From positions 41,665 through 105,664 of the forward strand of contig JARKNW010000177.1 of the NCBI GenBank assembly GCA_029976075.1: a stretch of DNA of 64,000 nt, given 5' to 3'. The translations under genes were made by a program, and so were the position numbers. The notes under the pieces were generated by a model. The model was not told the origin of the DNA, did not search any database, and was given only the letters and a program-made list of their open reading frames with translations. Below are positions 55,658 through 63,514 of the stretch, in pieces. Position 1 is the first letter of the stretch. Each line of letters begins with the position of its first letter. Source of the DNA: Pleomorphomonas sp. Its GTDB lineage: Bacteria > Pseudomonadota > Alphaproteobacteria > Rhizobiales > Pleomorphomonadaceae.

Positions 55658-55740
55658 GCTGCTTTCCAGAAGACCGATCTTGTTTGGTCGTCGTTCCTCG
55701 CTGCCGGCTTTGGAGCCGACGATAGGCGTTCATACCGATC

Positions 55741-55800
55741 CGAAACTTCCACCTGAAATGATACGAAAGCAAAATCGAACCAAAACGAAAATCATCCGAA
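55741..55800 (+). promoter_or_regulatory. Helically phased CGAA repeats before the glycerol-3-P operon
   Basis: CGAA occurs at 55741, 55764, 55776, 55786 and 55797; the last four are 10-12 bp apart. Two copies read CGAAA inside A-rich flanks (AAAACGAAAATC). DeoR-type repressors such as GlpR bind A/T-rich sites with TTCG/CGAA cores, so this could be a repressor array; that is inference. Confidence 0.45.
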
Positions 55801-55863
55801 CTTCGTTGCGGCAGATTTGGGCGGCTCGATGGGGCGCGGTCGCCTCCATGCAAGGAGCGGAGC

Positions 55864-57357
55864 ATGACGGGCAGTTTCGGAGCGGGGCCTCTTTCGGAAA
55901 GCGCCGACGTCGTCATCATCGGTGGCGGTGTCGTGGGATGCGCCATAGCCCGCGAGTTGTCGCGCTTTGACTTGTCAGTGGTGCTGATCGAGAGTTCGCC
56001 CGACGTCGCCACCGGCACGTCCAAGGCCAATAGCGGTATCCTGCATGCCGGCTTCGATGCCGAACCCGGGACCTGGAAGGCACGCCTCAACGTACGCGGC
56101 GCCCAGCTTTATGCCGAACTTGCCGAAGGCCTCGGCATTCCGCGCAAGGCTACGGGCTCGCTGGTGGTGGCGAAGGACGCCGCGCAGATGGAGACCGTTG
56201 CGGATCTCCGGCGTCGTGGCGTCGACAATGGCGTGCCTGGTCTTGAGATCTGGAATCGCGATCAAGTCGTAGCCCACGAGCCGAACATCTCGGCTGACAT
56301 CGCCGGGGCCCTGTGGGCGCCAACCGGCGCCATCGTCTGTCCATTCCTGGCCACCGTCGGCTTTGCCGAGAACGCCATCCGCAACGGTGCGCGTATCGTC
56401 ACCGAATGTGCCGTGACCGCGATCGATGTCGTCGACAAGCAGATCGTTGCGGTGCAGACGACGCGCGGTCGCATTGCGACTCGCTTCGTGGTCAACGCCG
56501 CCGGGCTGCATTCGGGTGAGGTGGCTCGTTTCGCCGGCGATGACAGCTTCACCATCAAGCCGCGTCGCGGCGAGTACATCCTGTTCGACCGCAGCGTCGG
56601 CCAGTTGGTCAACACGGTCCTGTTCCCGACGCCCGACAAGGTGTCCAAAGGCATCCTGGTGTCTCCTACCGTGCACGGTAATGTGTTCATCGGCCCTGAC
56701 GCGGTGGATATCGAGGATCCTGAAGACAAGGAGACGACGGCCGGTGGCCTTGCCGGGATTATTGCCGGTGCACGCCGCATCGTGCCGACGCTACCGCTCG
56801 CCACGGCGATCACCGAGTTCGCCGGTTTGCGCGCCGCCGCCGGCAAGGATTTCGTCATCGGTCCGTCGCCGGTCGCGCGCGGTTTCATCCATGCCGCCGG
56901 AATTCAGTCGCCGGGGCTGACGTCAGCGCCGGCCATCGGCGAGGTGATCGTCGAGATGCTCGGCGAGTCCGGTCTGAAACTATCGGCAAAACCGAGCTTC
57001 GTGCCGGTCAATCCGCCAAAGCCGCGCTTCCACGAACTCGACCGCGAGGCCCAGGCGCGATTGGTCGCCAGCGATCCATTGTTCGGGCGCGTCATCTGTC
57101 GCTGCGAGACCATCACCGAGGCGGAGATCGTCGCTGCCATTCAATCGCCCTGCGGCGCCCGCACGGTCGACGGTGTCAAGCGACGGGTGAGGGCCGGTGC
57201 CGGTCGTTGCCAGGGTGGCTTCTGCGGACCACGCGTAACCGCTATTCTCGCCCGCGAACTCGGCATTCCGATTACCGCTGTCCGCAAGGATTCGGCGAAC
57301 TCCTGGCTGTTCCTGTCGCGCGCCGACTTCGCAGCGGAGGAGACCGCCCATGCGTGA
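55864..57357 (+). CDS. GlpA-like anaerobic glycerol-3-phosphate dehydrogenase subunit
   Basis: A 497-residue FAD enzyme. The Rossmann motif VVIIGGGVVGCAIARELSR is near residue 18, and the SKANSGILHAGFDAEPGT motif is typical of FAD G3P dehydrogenases. The C-terminal BFD-like [2Fe-2S] region has ICRCETITEAE and GAGRCQGGFCGPR. It overlaps the next gene by eight bases. Unlike aerobic GlpD, this form passes electrons to partner proteins. ATG 55864 follows AGGAGCGG. Confidence 0.9.
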   Translation: MTGSFGAGPLSESADVVIIGGGVVGCAIARELSRFDLSVVLIESSPDVATGTSKANSGILHAGFDAEPGTWKARLNVRGAQLYAELAEGLGIPRKATGSLVVAKDAAQMETVADLRRRGVDNGVPGLEIWNRDQVVAHEPNISADIAGALWAPTGAIVCPFLATVGFAENAIRNGARIVTECAVTAIDVVDKQIVAVQTTRGRIATRFVVNAAGLHSGEVARFAGDDSFTIKPRRGEYILFDRSVGQLVNTVLFPTPDKVSKGILVSPTVHGNVFIGPDAVDIEDPEDKETTAGGLAGIIAGARRIVPTLPLATAITEFAGLRAAAGKDFVIGPSPVARGFIHAAGIQSPGLTSAPAIGEVIVEMLGESGLKLSAKPSFVPVNPPKPRFHELDREAQARLVASDPLFGRVICRCETITEAEIVAAIQSPCGARTVDGVKRRVRAGAGRCQGGFCGPRVTAILARELGIPITAVRKDSANSWLFLSRADFAAEETAHA

Positions 57358-58654
57358 GTTTTTCTACGACGTCGTCACCATCGGTGGTGGACCGGCCGGC
57401 ATGGCGGCGGCGCTCGCAGCCCGCGAAGCTGGCGCCGAACGCGTGCTCATCCTCGAGCGCGACCGCGAACTCGGCGGCATCCTGCAGCAATGCATCCATA
57501 ATGGATTCGGCCTGCGCCGCTTCGAGGAGGAACTGACCGGGCCGGGTTACGCCCATCGCTATATCGACATGGTCAAGGCGACCGACATTGACGTCTGGCT
57601 CGACACGACGGTGCTGGCTGCCGAGCCGGGCGGTGTCATCACCTCGGTCAGTCCACATGCCGGCCTGACGGTCGTCAAGGCGAAGTCGGTGGTCTACGCC
57701 ATGGGCTGTCGAGAGCGGACACGCGGCGCCATTCGCACGCCGGGCAGTCGCCCGGCTGGCGTGTTCACCGCCGGCGCCGCCCAACGCATGGTCAACATGG
57801 AGGGGTATCTTCCGGGCAAGGAGGTGGTGATCGTCGGTTCGGGCGACATCGGTCTCATCATGGCCCGCCGGATGACCTTCGAAGGCGCCAAGGTGAAGGC
57901 TGTCTTCGAGATCATGCCCTATTCCAACGGCCTGACGCGCAATATCGTCCAATGCCTCGAGGACTTCGGTATTCCGCTCTACCTCGGCCATTCGGTGACG
58001 GCGATCCATGGCAAGGACCGGGTGACCGGCATCACCGTGTCGAAGGTGAACGATAAGTTGGAGGTGATCGAGGGCACCGCCTTCGACGTCGCCTGCGATT
58101 GCGTGTTGCTTTCCGTCGGCCTCATTCCGGAAAACGAGCTTGGTCGGGCCGCTGGCGTTGCGCTCGATCCGATCACCAGTGGCGCCCGCGTCGATCAGTT
58201 CCGTCAGACGTCGATTCCCGGCTTCTTTGCCGCTGGCAACGTCCTGCATGTGCATGATCTCGTCGACTGGGTGTCCGAGGAGGCGGCGATCGCCGGCCGC
58301 TCGGCGGCACGGCATGCGCGTGGCGAGCTGGCAATCTCCGCTGGCGAACGTCCGGTCATGGCGGGGGAGGGGCTTCGCACCGTCGTGCCGCAGCGGCTGT
58401 CGGATTTCGAACCAGGCAAGATGAGCATCCGGTTCTACTTCCGGGCTGCCAAGCCGATGGGTGCGTCGCTGCTGCAGTTCTGGGCCGACGGAGAGCTCGC
58501 CTTCGAGCGCAAGCTCAGGGTGGTGAAGCCGAGCGAGATGATTGTCGCCGATATTCCCGTCCGCAAGATCGGCGCAGCCGCCTCGCTGGAGTTTCGTGTC
58601 GTTCCGGCTCCCCAGAAGGTTGAGGCACACGAAGAGATCGAGGAGGAGGCGTGA
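57350..58654 (+). CDS. FAD/NAD(P)-dependent oxidoreductase, GlpB-like partner
   Basis: A 434-residue flavoprotein with the N-terminal FAD site VVTIGGGPAGMAAALAARE and a second nucleotide site VVIVGSGDIGLIMARRM near residue 160. The motif GGILQQCIHNGFG resembles the Cys-containing region of this oxidoreductase family. It sits between GlpA-like and DUF1667 genes with overlaps, so the three proteins probably form one complex that passes electrons from glycerol 3-phosphate to NAD or another acceptor. Confidence 0.88.
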   Translation: MREFFYDVVTIGGGPAGMAAALAAREAGAERVLILERDRELGGILQQCIHNGFGLRRFEEELTGPGYAHRYIDMVKATDIDVWLDTTVLAAEPGGVITSVSPHAGLTVVKAKSVVYAMGCRERTRGAIRTPGSRPAGVFTAGAAQRMVNMEGYLPGKEVVIVGSGDIGLIMARRMTFEGAKVKAVFEIMPYSNGLTRNIVQCLEDFGIPLYLGHSVTAIHGKDRVTGITVSKVNDKLEVIEGTAFDVACDCVLLSVGLIPENELGRAAGVALDPITSGARVDQFRQTSIPGFFAAGNVLHVHDLVDWVSEEAAIAGRSAARHARGELAISAGERPVMAGEGLRTVVPQRLSDFEPGKMSIRFYFRAAKPMGASLLQFWADGELAFERKLRVVKPSEMIVADIPVRKIGAAASLEFRVVPAPQKVEAHEEIEEEA

Positions 58655-59028
58655 TGGCGCGTGTGGTTCATGCCATCCAGTGCATCGGCTGCCCGATTGG
58701 GTGCGGTGGCGAGGTCACTGTCGAAGATGGTGTCGTCGCGGACATGGCCGGCTTCACCTGCAACAAGGGGCTCGCCTATGCCGCCGAGGAGGTGGTGTCG
58801 CCCAAGCGCATGGTAACGACGACCGTGCGGGTGTCGGGCGGCAGTCTGGCGCTTCTGCCCGTTGTCTCGGCCACGGCGGTGCCGAAGGAGAGAATCTTCG
58901 ACTGTCTGCATCTGTTACGCGGCATATCCGTCGCCGCGCCGGTCGCAGAGGGCGCTGTCATCGTCGCCGATGCCCTGGGGCTTGGCGTCGACTTCCGTGC
59001 CGCTCGTGACGTGCATTCAGTTCAGTAG
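58654..59028 (+). CDS. DUF1667 protein, small subunit of the glycerol-3-P trio
   Basis: A 124-residue protein with Cys-rich N-terminus: QCIGCPIGCGGEVTV followed by FTCNKGLAYAAEE, a probable metal or Fe-S site. DUF1667 genes are known beside GlpA/GlpB-like genes in Firmicutes and Thermotogae. ATG 58654, with GGAGG upstream, overlaps the previous stop. Its end overlaps the convergent exopolysaccharide gene by seven bases, with no terminator visible. Confidence 0.87.
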   Translation: MARVVHAIQCIGCPIGCGGEVTVEDGVVADMAGFTCNKGLAYAAEEVVSPKRMVTTTVRVSGGSLALLPVVSATAVPKERIFDCLHLLRGISVAAPVAEGAVIVADALGLGVDFRAARDVHSVQ

Positions 59029-60500
59029 GCGTTTTCCTGGTTCAGGATGCGGATTGGCGTCAGCATGAGAATGTAGAGGTCGAACAGGACCGACCAGTTC
59101 TCGATGTAGTAGAGGTCATGCTCGACGCGTGCCTGGATCTTGTCTGGCGTATCGACTTCGCCGCGCCAACCGTTGATCTGGGCCCAGCCGGTGACCCCTG
59201 GCTTCACTTTGTGGCGCGCAAAGTACCCGTCCACCACTTCTTCCCAAAGCTTGTGCGCGGTATGGGCATTGACGGCATGCGGGCGTGGCCCGACCAGCGA
59301 CAGGTCACCCTTCAGCACGTTGAACAGCTGCGGGAGTTCGTCGATCGAGGTCTTGCGAATGAAGCGGCCGACTGGCGTGACGCGTGGATCGCCGCGTGTG
59401 ACAACCTTGTCGGCTTTGATGTCCGTCTGGTCGGCGTACATCGAGCGGAACTTCATCACCGAGATCACCTCGTTGTTGAAGCCGTAGCGCGGCTGACGGA
59501 ACAGGACCGGTCCCTTGGACGTCGCCCTGACGGCTATGGCGGCGCCGAGCATCAGGGGGGACAGCGCGATAATGGCGAGGCTGGCGATGACCACGTCGAA
59601 TGCGCGTTTCGATACCTGCGACCAGCCGGTGATCGGCCGGTCGAACAGATCGAGAAATGGTACGCGCCCGATATAGGAGTAGGAGCGCGGGCGAAGGCGC
59701 AGCTTGCTCGAGTGGGCGGACAGGCGGATGTCGACCGGCAGGACCCAAAGCTTCTTCAGGAGCTGCAGGATACGCACTTCGGCAGTCGGCGGCAGGGCGA
59801 CGATCACCAGGTCGACGGCGGCGAGGCGGGCGAAATCGACGAGGTCGGAGGTGTTGCCCAGCTTGGGGAAGCCTTGCTGGTTCTCCGGGCTACGGTCGTC
59901 GTTGCGATCGTCGAATATGCCGAGAATGGCCAGTTCGTTGCCGCCGGTCTCCTCAAGCGCGGTGATCAGCGACTCCGCCATGGCACCACCGCCAAGGATG
60001 ACGGCCCGCTTCTGCAGACGTCCGGCTCGGGTGAGGTGGCGTGTGGCAGTCGCGGTGATGGCGGAGGAGAGGCCCAACGCCATCACGCCGACCACGTACC
60101 AGACGGGAAACCACAGTCGCGCCACGCCGGTTGCGCCGTCGCCCACGATCAGCAGGACGGATACGAAGCCGAATACACTTGACCAGGCAACCAGGAGCTT
60201 GGCGAACCGCTGGGAATGACGGCGTAGCAGCGAAAGGTCGTTGGCTCCGAGAACCTGGGCAACCAGCAGCGTCAGGAAGGCCGCGCCGATCGGAATGGCC
60301 GTCGTCAAGCCGGCCAACGGCACCGAGAACAGGGGCAGCAAGCCAGCCCCGACGATGGATAGGCATAACCATTCGAAGGCTGCGGCCAAGCCGCTCACCA
60401 GAGAGGGGGCGATGGAAGCGTTGCGGTAGTGTTCGGCAACGGTCGCCGCCGTTGTCGTGAGGTGGGAAGCGGGGCCGGAGGCTGGCTCTGTGGCGCTCAT
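59022..60500 (-). CDS. Exopolysaccharide polyprenyl glycosylphosphotransferase (WcaJ/ExoY type)
   Basis: A 492-residue enzyme that starts repeat-unit synthesis by moving sugar-1-phosphate to undecaprenyl phosphate. About four to five membrane segments and a CoA-binding-like domain (ILGGGAMAESLITAL) come first. The catalytic part has KRAFDVVIASLAIIALSPLM, FRSMY, KTSIDELPQLFNVLKGD and LVGPRPHAV, then KPGVTGWAQINGWRGE. The length fits undecaprenyl-phosphate glucose phosphotransferases; the sugar is not shown by sequence. Confidence 0.92.
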   Translation of the reverse strand: MSATEPASGPASHLTTTAATVAEHYRNASIAPSLVSGLAAAFEWLCLSIVGAGLLPLFSVPLAGLTTAIPIGAAFLTLLVAQVLGANDLSLLRRHSQRFAKLLVAWSSVFGFVSVLLIVGDGATGVARLWFPVWYVVGVMALGLSSAITATATRHLTRAGRLQKRAVILGGGAMAESLITALEETGGNELAILGIFDDRNDDRSPENQQGFPKLGNTSDLVDFARLAAVDLVIVALPPTAEVRILQLLKKLWVLPVDIRLSAHSSKLRLRPRSYSYIGRVPFLDLFDRPITGWSQVSKRAFDVVIASLAIIALSPLMLGAAIAVRATSKGPVLFRQPRYGFNNEVISVMKFRSMYADQTDIKADKVVTRGDPRVTPVGRFIRKTSIDELPQLFNVLKGDLSLVGPRPHAVNAHTAHKLWEEVVDGYFARHKVKPGVTGWAQINGWRGEVDTPDKIQARVEHDLYYIENWSVLFDLYILMLTPIRILNQENAY

Positions 60501-60611
60501 TGCAATCCATTCCGATGATCAGGGCGACCGAGGCCGCCATGATGATCCAAAAATCCTGAAGTGAAGTAAAACTGTGAATAATCTCAGTCGGACGCATCCG
60601 CGATCGGCGGC

Positions 60612-61181
60612 TCAAAATAGCCGCTGTGCAACTTTCAGGACGTCACCGGGCCTGACGAGAGCACTGGGGGGGAGCGTTCCGGTGTAAGTCTTGCCATTCA
60701 ACCGGCGGGACACCTCGACGCGGCTTTCGTCGGCACGGGCGGTAAAGCCTCCGGCGATGGCAACGGCTGTCTCGATCGTCATGGTGTTGACGTAGGTATA
60801 CTGCCCGGGATTGCGCACTTCGCCCATGATGAAGAAGGGCCGGTAGGTGTCGATCTCGACCGTCACGTCGGGCTTGTTCAAATATCCGTTCTTCAGGCCG
60901 CGTGTGAGGGCGCCCGCTACTTCCTGCGTGGTCATGCCACGCACCGCTACGTTCCCTACCAAGGGATAGGCGATGTAGCCCGCCTGGTCGACCGAGAAAG
61001 TTCCGGACAGGGCAGTTTGCTCGAAGACCGTGATGCGAACCTTGTCGCCGCTATCGAGGCGATACGGACCGTCGAGCCCATCCGGAACGGATGGGGTCGT
61101 GCCCGGCACCCGTTGCCGGGGCAGAGTCGTGCAGGCGCCGAGGCCGAGCAGAGCCAGACCGAGAAAGGCGCGTCGCTGCAT
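60612..61181 (-). CDS. Polysaccharide export lipoprotein (Wza/GumB family)
   Basis: A 189-residue lipoprotein. The signal peptide ends at the lipobox LGAC near residue 16. The Poly_export domain (YRLDSGDKVRITVFEQ) and an SLBB domain (FIMGEVRNPGQYTYVN) follow. This is the short form of the outer-membrane export channel. It lies 111 bp upstream of the glycosylphosphotransferase on the same strand and probably shares its transcript. Confidence 0.92.
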   Translation of the reverse strand: MQRRAFLGLALLGLGACTTLPRQRVPGTTPSVPDGLDGPYRLDSGDKVRITVFEQTALSGTFSVDQAGYIAYPLVGNVAVRGMTTQEVAGALTRGLKNGYLNKPDVTVEIDTYRPFFIMGEVRNPGQYTYVNTMTIETAVAIAGGFTARADESRVEVSRRLNGKTYTGTLPPSALVRPGDVLKVAQRLF

Positions 61182-61388
61182 GCGAAAATCCCCACGAAAT
61201 CAGCACGAATATACGATGAAAGACCCTAGTCTCGCATGGTTAAGGAAAGGAAAACGCTGATTAACAAGTCTTTATGAAAACTTGACGGCGGTAAGAATGC
61301 CGGCGCGGCCAGTAACAAATTCGCGATGCTTAACGGGCTGGTTACCATACCCGCCCATGCTTTTCGCATGGAAAGGCAAGTTCGACCC

Positions 61389-62741
61389 ATGAACGTATTT
61401 GGTCCACCCCCAGCCGACGAGGCCGGGGAGGGTGTGCGTTCGGCTGGTTTGGGGCCGATTTTGCGCCGAGCGGCCCTGTTGGTTGCGCTGGCCGCCTCGT
61501 CTGCCATAGCGACTCATGTCGTTCTGTCGAGCATCCCGTCGGGAGGCGAGGTGCACGCCAGCCTCGCCATCGATCGAAAGGGTGCGGGCGAAAATAGTGT
61601 CGATGTTGCTGTTCTTGAAGCGCAGGCCAAGCTCATCGCTTCCCGCGACACGTTGCGCCGCGCGGCGGCCGAACTGGGCGTCACCGAGGCTAGTGCCTTC
61701 TCCAAGCCATCGCTTCAGGCTCGGGTCCTGATGGCGCTTGGCTTGGGTGGGGGCAAGCTGGTCTCGCCGGAAGAGCGGCTGACCGATGCCTTGGCTATGC
61801 GATTCTCGGCTGTGCCGTCGGGCCGGGGCAGGGCAATCGATGTGCGATTCTCGTCGGAGAACGCCGATTTCGCCGTTCGCTTCGTCGATCATGTCCTCGC
61901 CGATTATCTTCTCTTGCAAGGGGCTGAAGGTGGCATTGGCGCGCGGATGGTATCGAGTGCGGCGCCGGTTGCTTCCGAGGCGACTCTTTCGCCCCAGGCG
62001 GGGGGCGCTGTGGCCGGTTTCTTGGTTCTTCTCCTTGGCGCGGGCATTGCGTCGATAGGCCGTTGGCGTCGTCGCGATGTGGCCGAGTTGCCCGAAGAGG
62101 CTCCGCTGTCCGTCGATGTTCCGAATCCCCATGACGCGATGATAGCCGACCGTGAGGCTGCTGGTACGGTGGATGGAGCTGAATCAGCTCCCGTAATATC
62201 CCCAGCCACCTCAACGATCGTTCCAGCTGTCGATCTCGCAGGGCGCCGTCGGGTCGCTGTGGCCTGTTTTGGCGAGGGCGACGAGAACCGCCGTCTTGTC
62301 GATGAGCTTGCCCGCGAAGGCGGCTTCAATGGCGCTCGAATTGTGGTGATCGATGCAAGCCGACGCGCCTGCGATCGGCCGGGCCTTGCCGAGTTGCTCG
62401 CTGGAGATGCCGACTTTGCCGACGTCATCCAGCGCAACGGCAGCTCGCGAGCCCATGAGATCGGTGCGGGCCGGCGTCCTCTGGCTGCCCTCGCCGATGA
62501 TGCTGAGGCTGCGGCCATGCTGATCGAGGCACTCGAGCAGACCTACGATCTGGTGCTGATCGATCTCGGTCGCTTGCGTGCCGATGCGGCTTTTGCGCTG
62601 TTCGCCCGACTGGCAGGGCAGTTGATGCTGACCGGCGATGCTGAACCGAACGCCGTCGAGACCCTGCTCGCCGCGCTTGGCCGTCGTGGTGTCAAGGACA
62701 TCGTGCGAGTGGCCTCACCAGCCGACGATCTGGCAGCTTGA
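61389..62741 (+). CDS. Wzc-like chain-length regulator with a degenerate kinase domain
   Basis: About 450 residues. Two membrane segments (about 25-47 and 205-225) flank a short periplasmic Wzz-like part. The C-terminal domain resembles a BY-kinase fold: VVIDASRR in place of the Walker A' motif and YDLVLIDLGRLRADAAF as Walker B. The Walker A region reads CFGEGDENRRL instead of GxxGxGK[ST], so ATP binding is doubtful, and there is no Tyr cluster at the C-terminus. ATG 61389 is likely; the frame is also open from 61326. It is divergent from the export genes. Confidence 0.78.
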   Translation: MNVFGPPPADEAGEGVRSAGLGPILRRAALLVALAASSAIATHVVLSSIPSGGEVHASLAIDRKGAGENSVDVAVLEAQAKLIASRDTLRRAAAELGVTEASAFSKPSLQARVLMALGLGGGKLVSPEERLTDALAMRFSAVPSGRGRAIDVRFSSENADFAVRFVDHVLADYLLLQGAEGGIGARMVSSAAPVASEATLSPQAGGAVAGFLVLLLGAGIASIGRWRRRDVAELPEEAPLSVDVPNPHDAMIADREAAGTVDGAESAPVISPATSTIVPAVDLAGRRRVAVACFGEGDENRRLVDELAREGGFNGARIVVIDASRRACDRPGLAELLAGDADFADVIQRNGSSRAHEIGAGRRPLAALADDAEAAAMLIEALEQTYDLVLIDLGRLRADAAFALFARLAGQLMLTGDAEPNAVETLLAALGRRGVKDIVRVASPADDLAA

Positions 62742-62754
62742 GGTCCGACTCTGT

Positions 62755-63514
62755 TTCCAAGAGATATAATACCAGTTCCATCAGGTCATGACGCTTCGGA
62801 TGTATGGGTAGCCGGTGAGCATGGCGATGCGCCCTGCTTCGACCTTTCGTTCGTTCCATGCCTTTGCGCAGGCATCGACTATGGCGTGTTGGTCGCCGAA
62901 GATGCGATGGGAGAGGAAACGCTCCTTGCGATAGAGCCAGAGGCGTTCGACCGGGTTGAGTTCCGGCGAATAGGCCGGCAGATGGACGAGAGTGATGTTG
63001 TTAGGCGGCTTGAGCCGTCCGGTGACGTGCCATCCAGCCTTGTCGAGCACCAGCACAACGTGAACGTTGGGTGGCAGGCTTTGTGCAAAGGTACCGAGAT
63101 AGAGGCGCATCATCATGGTGTCGGCCCTTGGTAGGACGAGCGCGAAAGCGTCATCGGTACCGGGTTGGATGGCGCCGTAGATGTAGACCGATTTGAAGCG
63201 CTTGTCGGTACTCATGACCGGTCGGACGCCCTTCTCGAACCAGACGTGGGCGCTGCGTCCCTTCTGTCCGCCCCGGACTTCGTCCTGATACCAGAGCTGT
63301 ATCTGTTTGCCTTTCTGCCGTTTGGCGATGCGCTTCACGGCTTTGGTGAGTGAACGCCTTCTGGGCGGCGGCATCGGCCTGAGGGTGACGCCGCCGGCTT
63401 TTCTGCCAGCTAAGGTCGAGACCCTTCAGGAGATCGAACATGCCGCTCACCGAATAGGTCACGCCAAAGCGTTCCTCGCACAGGCGGCAGATGTCGACGA
63501 GGTGCCAGGCGGAA
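62755..63514 (-). mobile_element. IS630-family element, cut by an IS256-type element
   Basis: The transposase frame ends at 62781; the TA-rich sequence at 62762-62770 (ATATAATA) could be the TA-type target end. The other end is missing: similarity to an IS630 transposase stops at about 63510, exactly where the left end of the IS256-type element begins. The first part of IS630 should reappear beyond the window. Confidence 0.7.
62781..63510 (-). pseudogene. IS630-family transposase, truncated and frameshifted
   Basis: Two minus-strand frames make one protein. The first (63510 to about 63350) has ERFGVTYSVSGMFDLLKGLD and SWQKSRRRHPQADAAAQKAF, typical of the linker region. The second (about 63350-62781) is the DDE domain, with QDEVRGGQKG, VLDKAGWH and PAYSPELNPVERLW. 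The frames meet near 63340-63360, where dropping one base (around 63351) would join them. IS630 elements can use frameshifting, so this may be natural. The HTH part is missing because of the IS256 insertion. Confidence 0.82.

Noticed and set aside
53685..56090. 801-codon minus-strand ORF opposite ptsG
   Set aside because: Same mirror-frame effect; the plus strand encodes a PtsG-like permease with all motifs.
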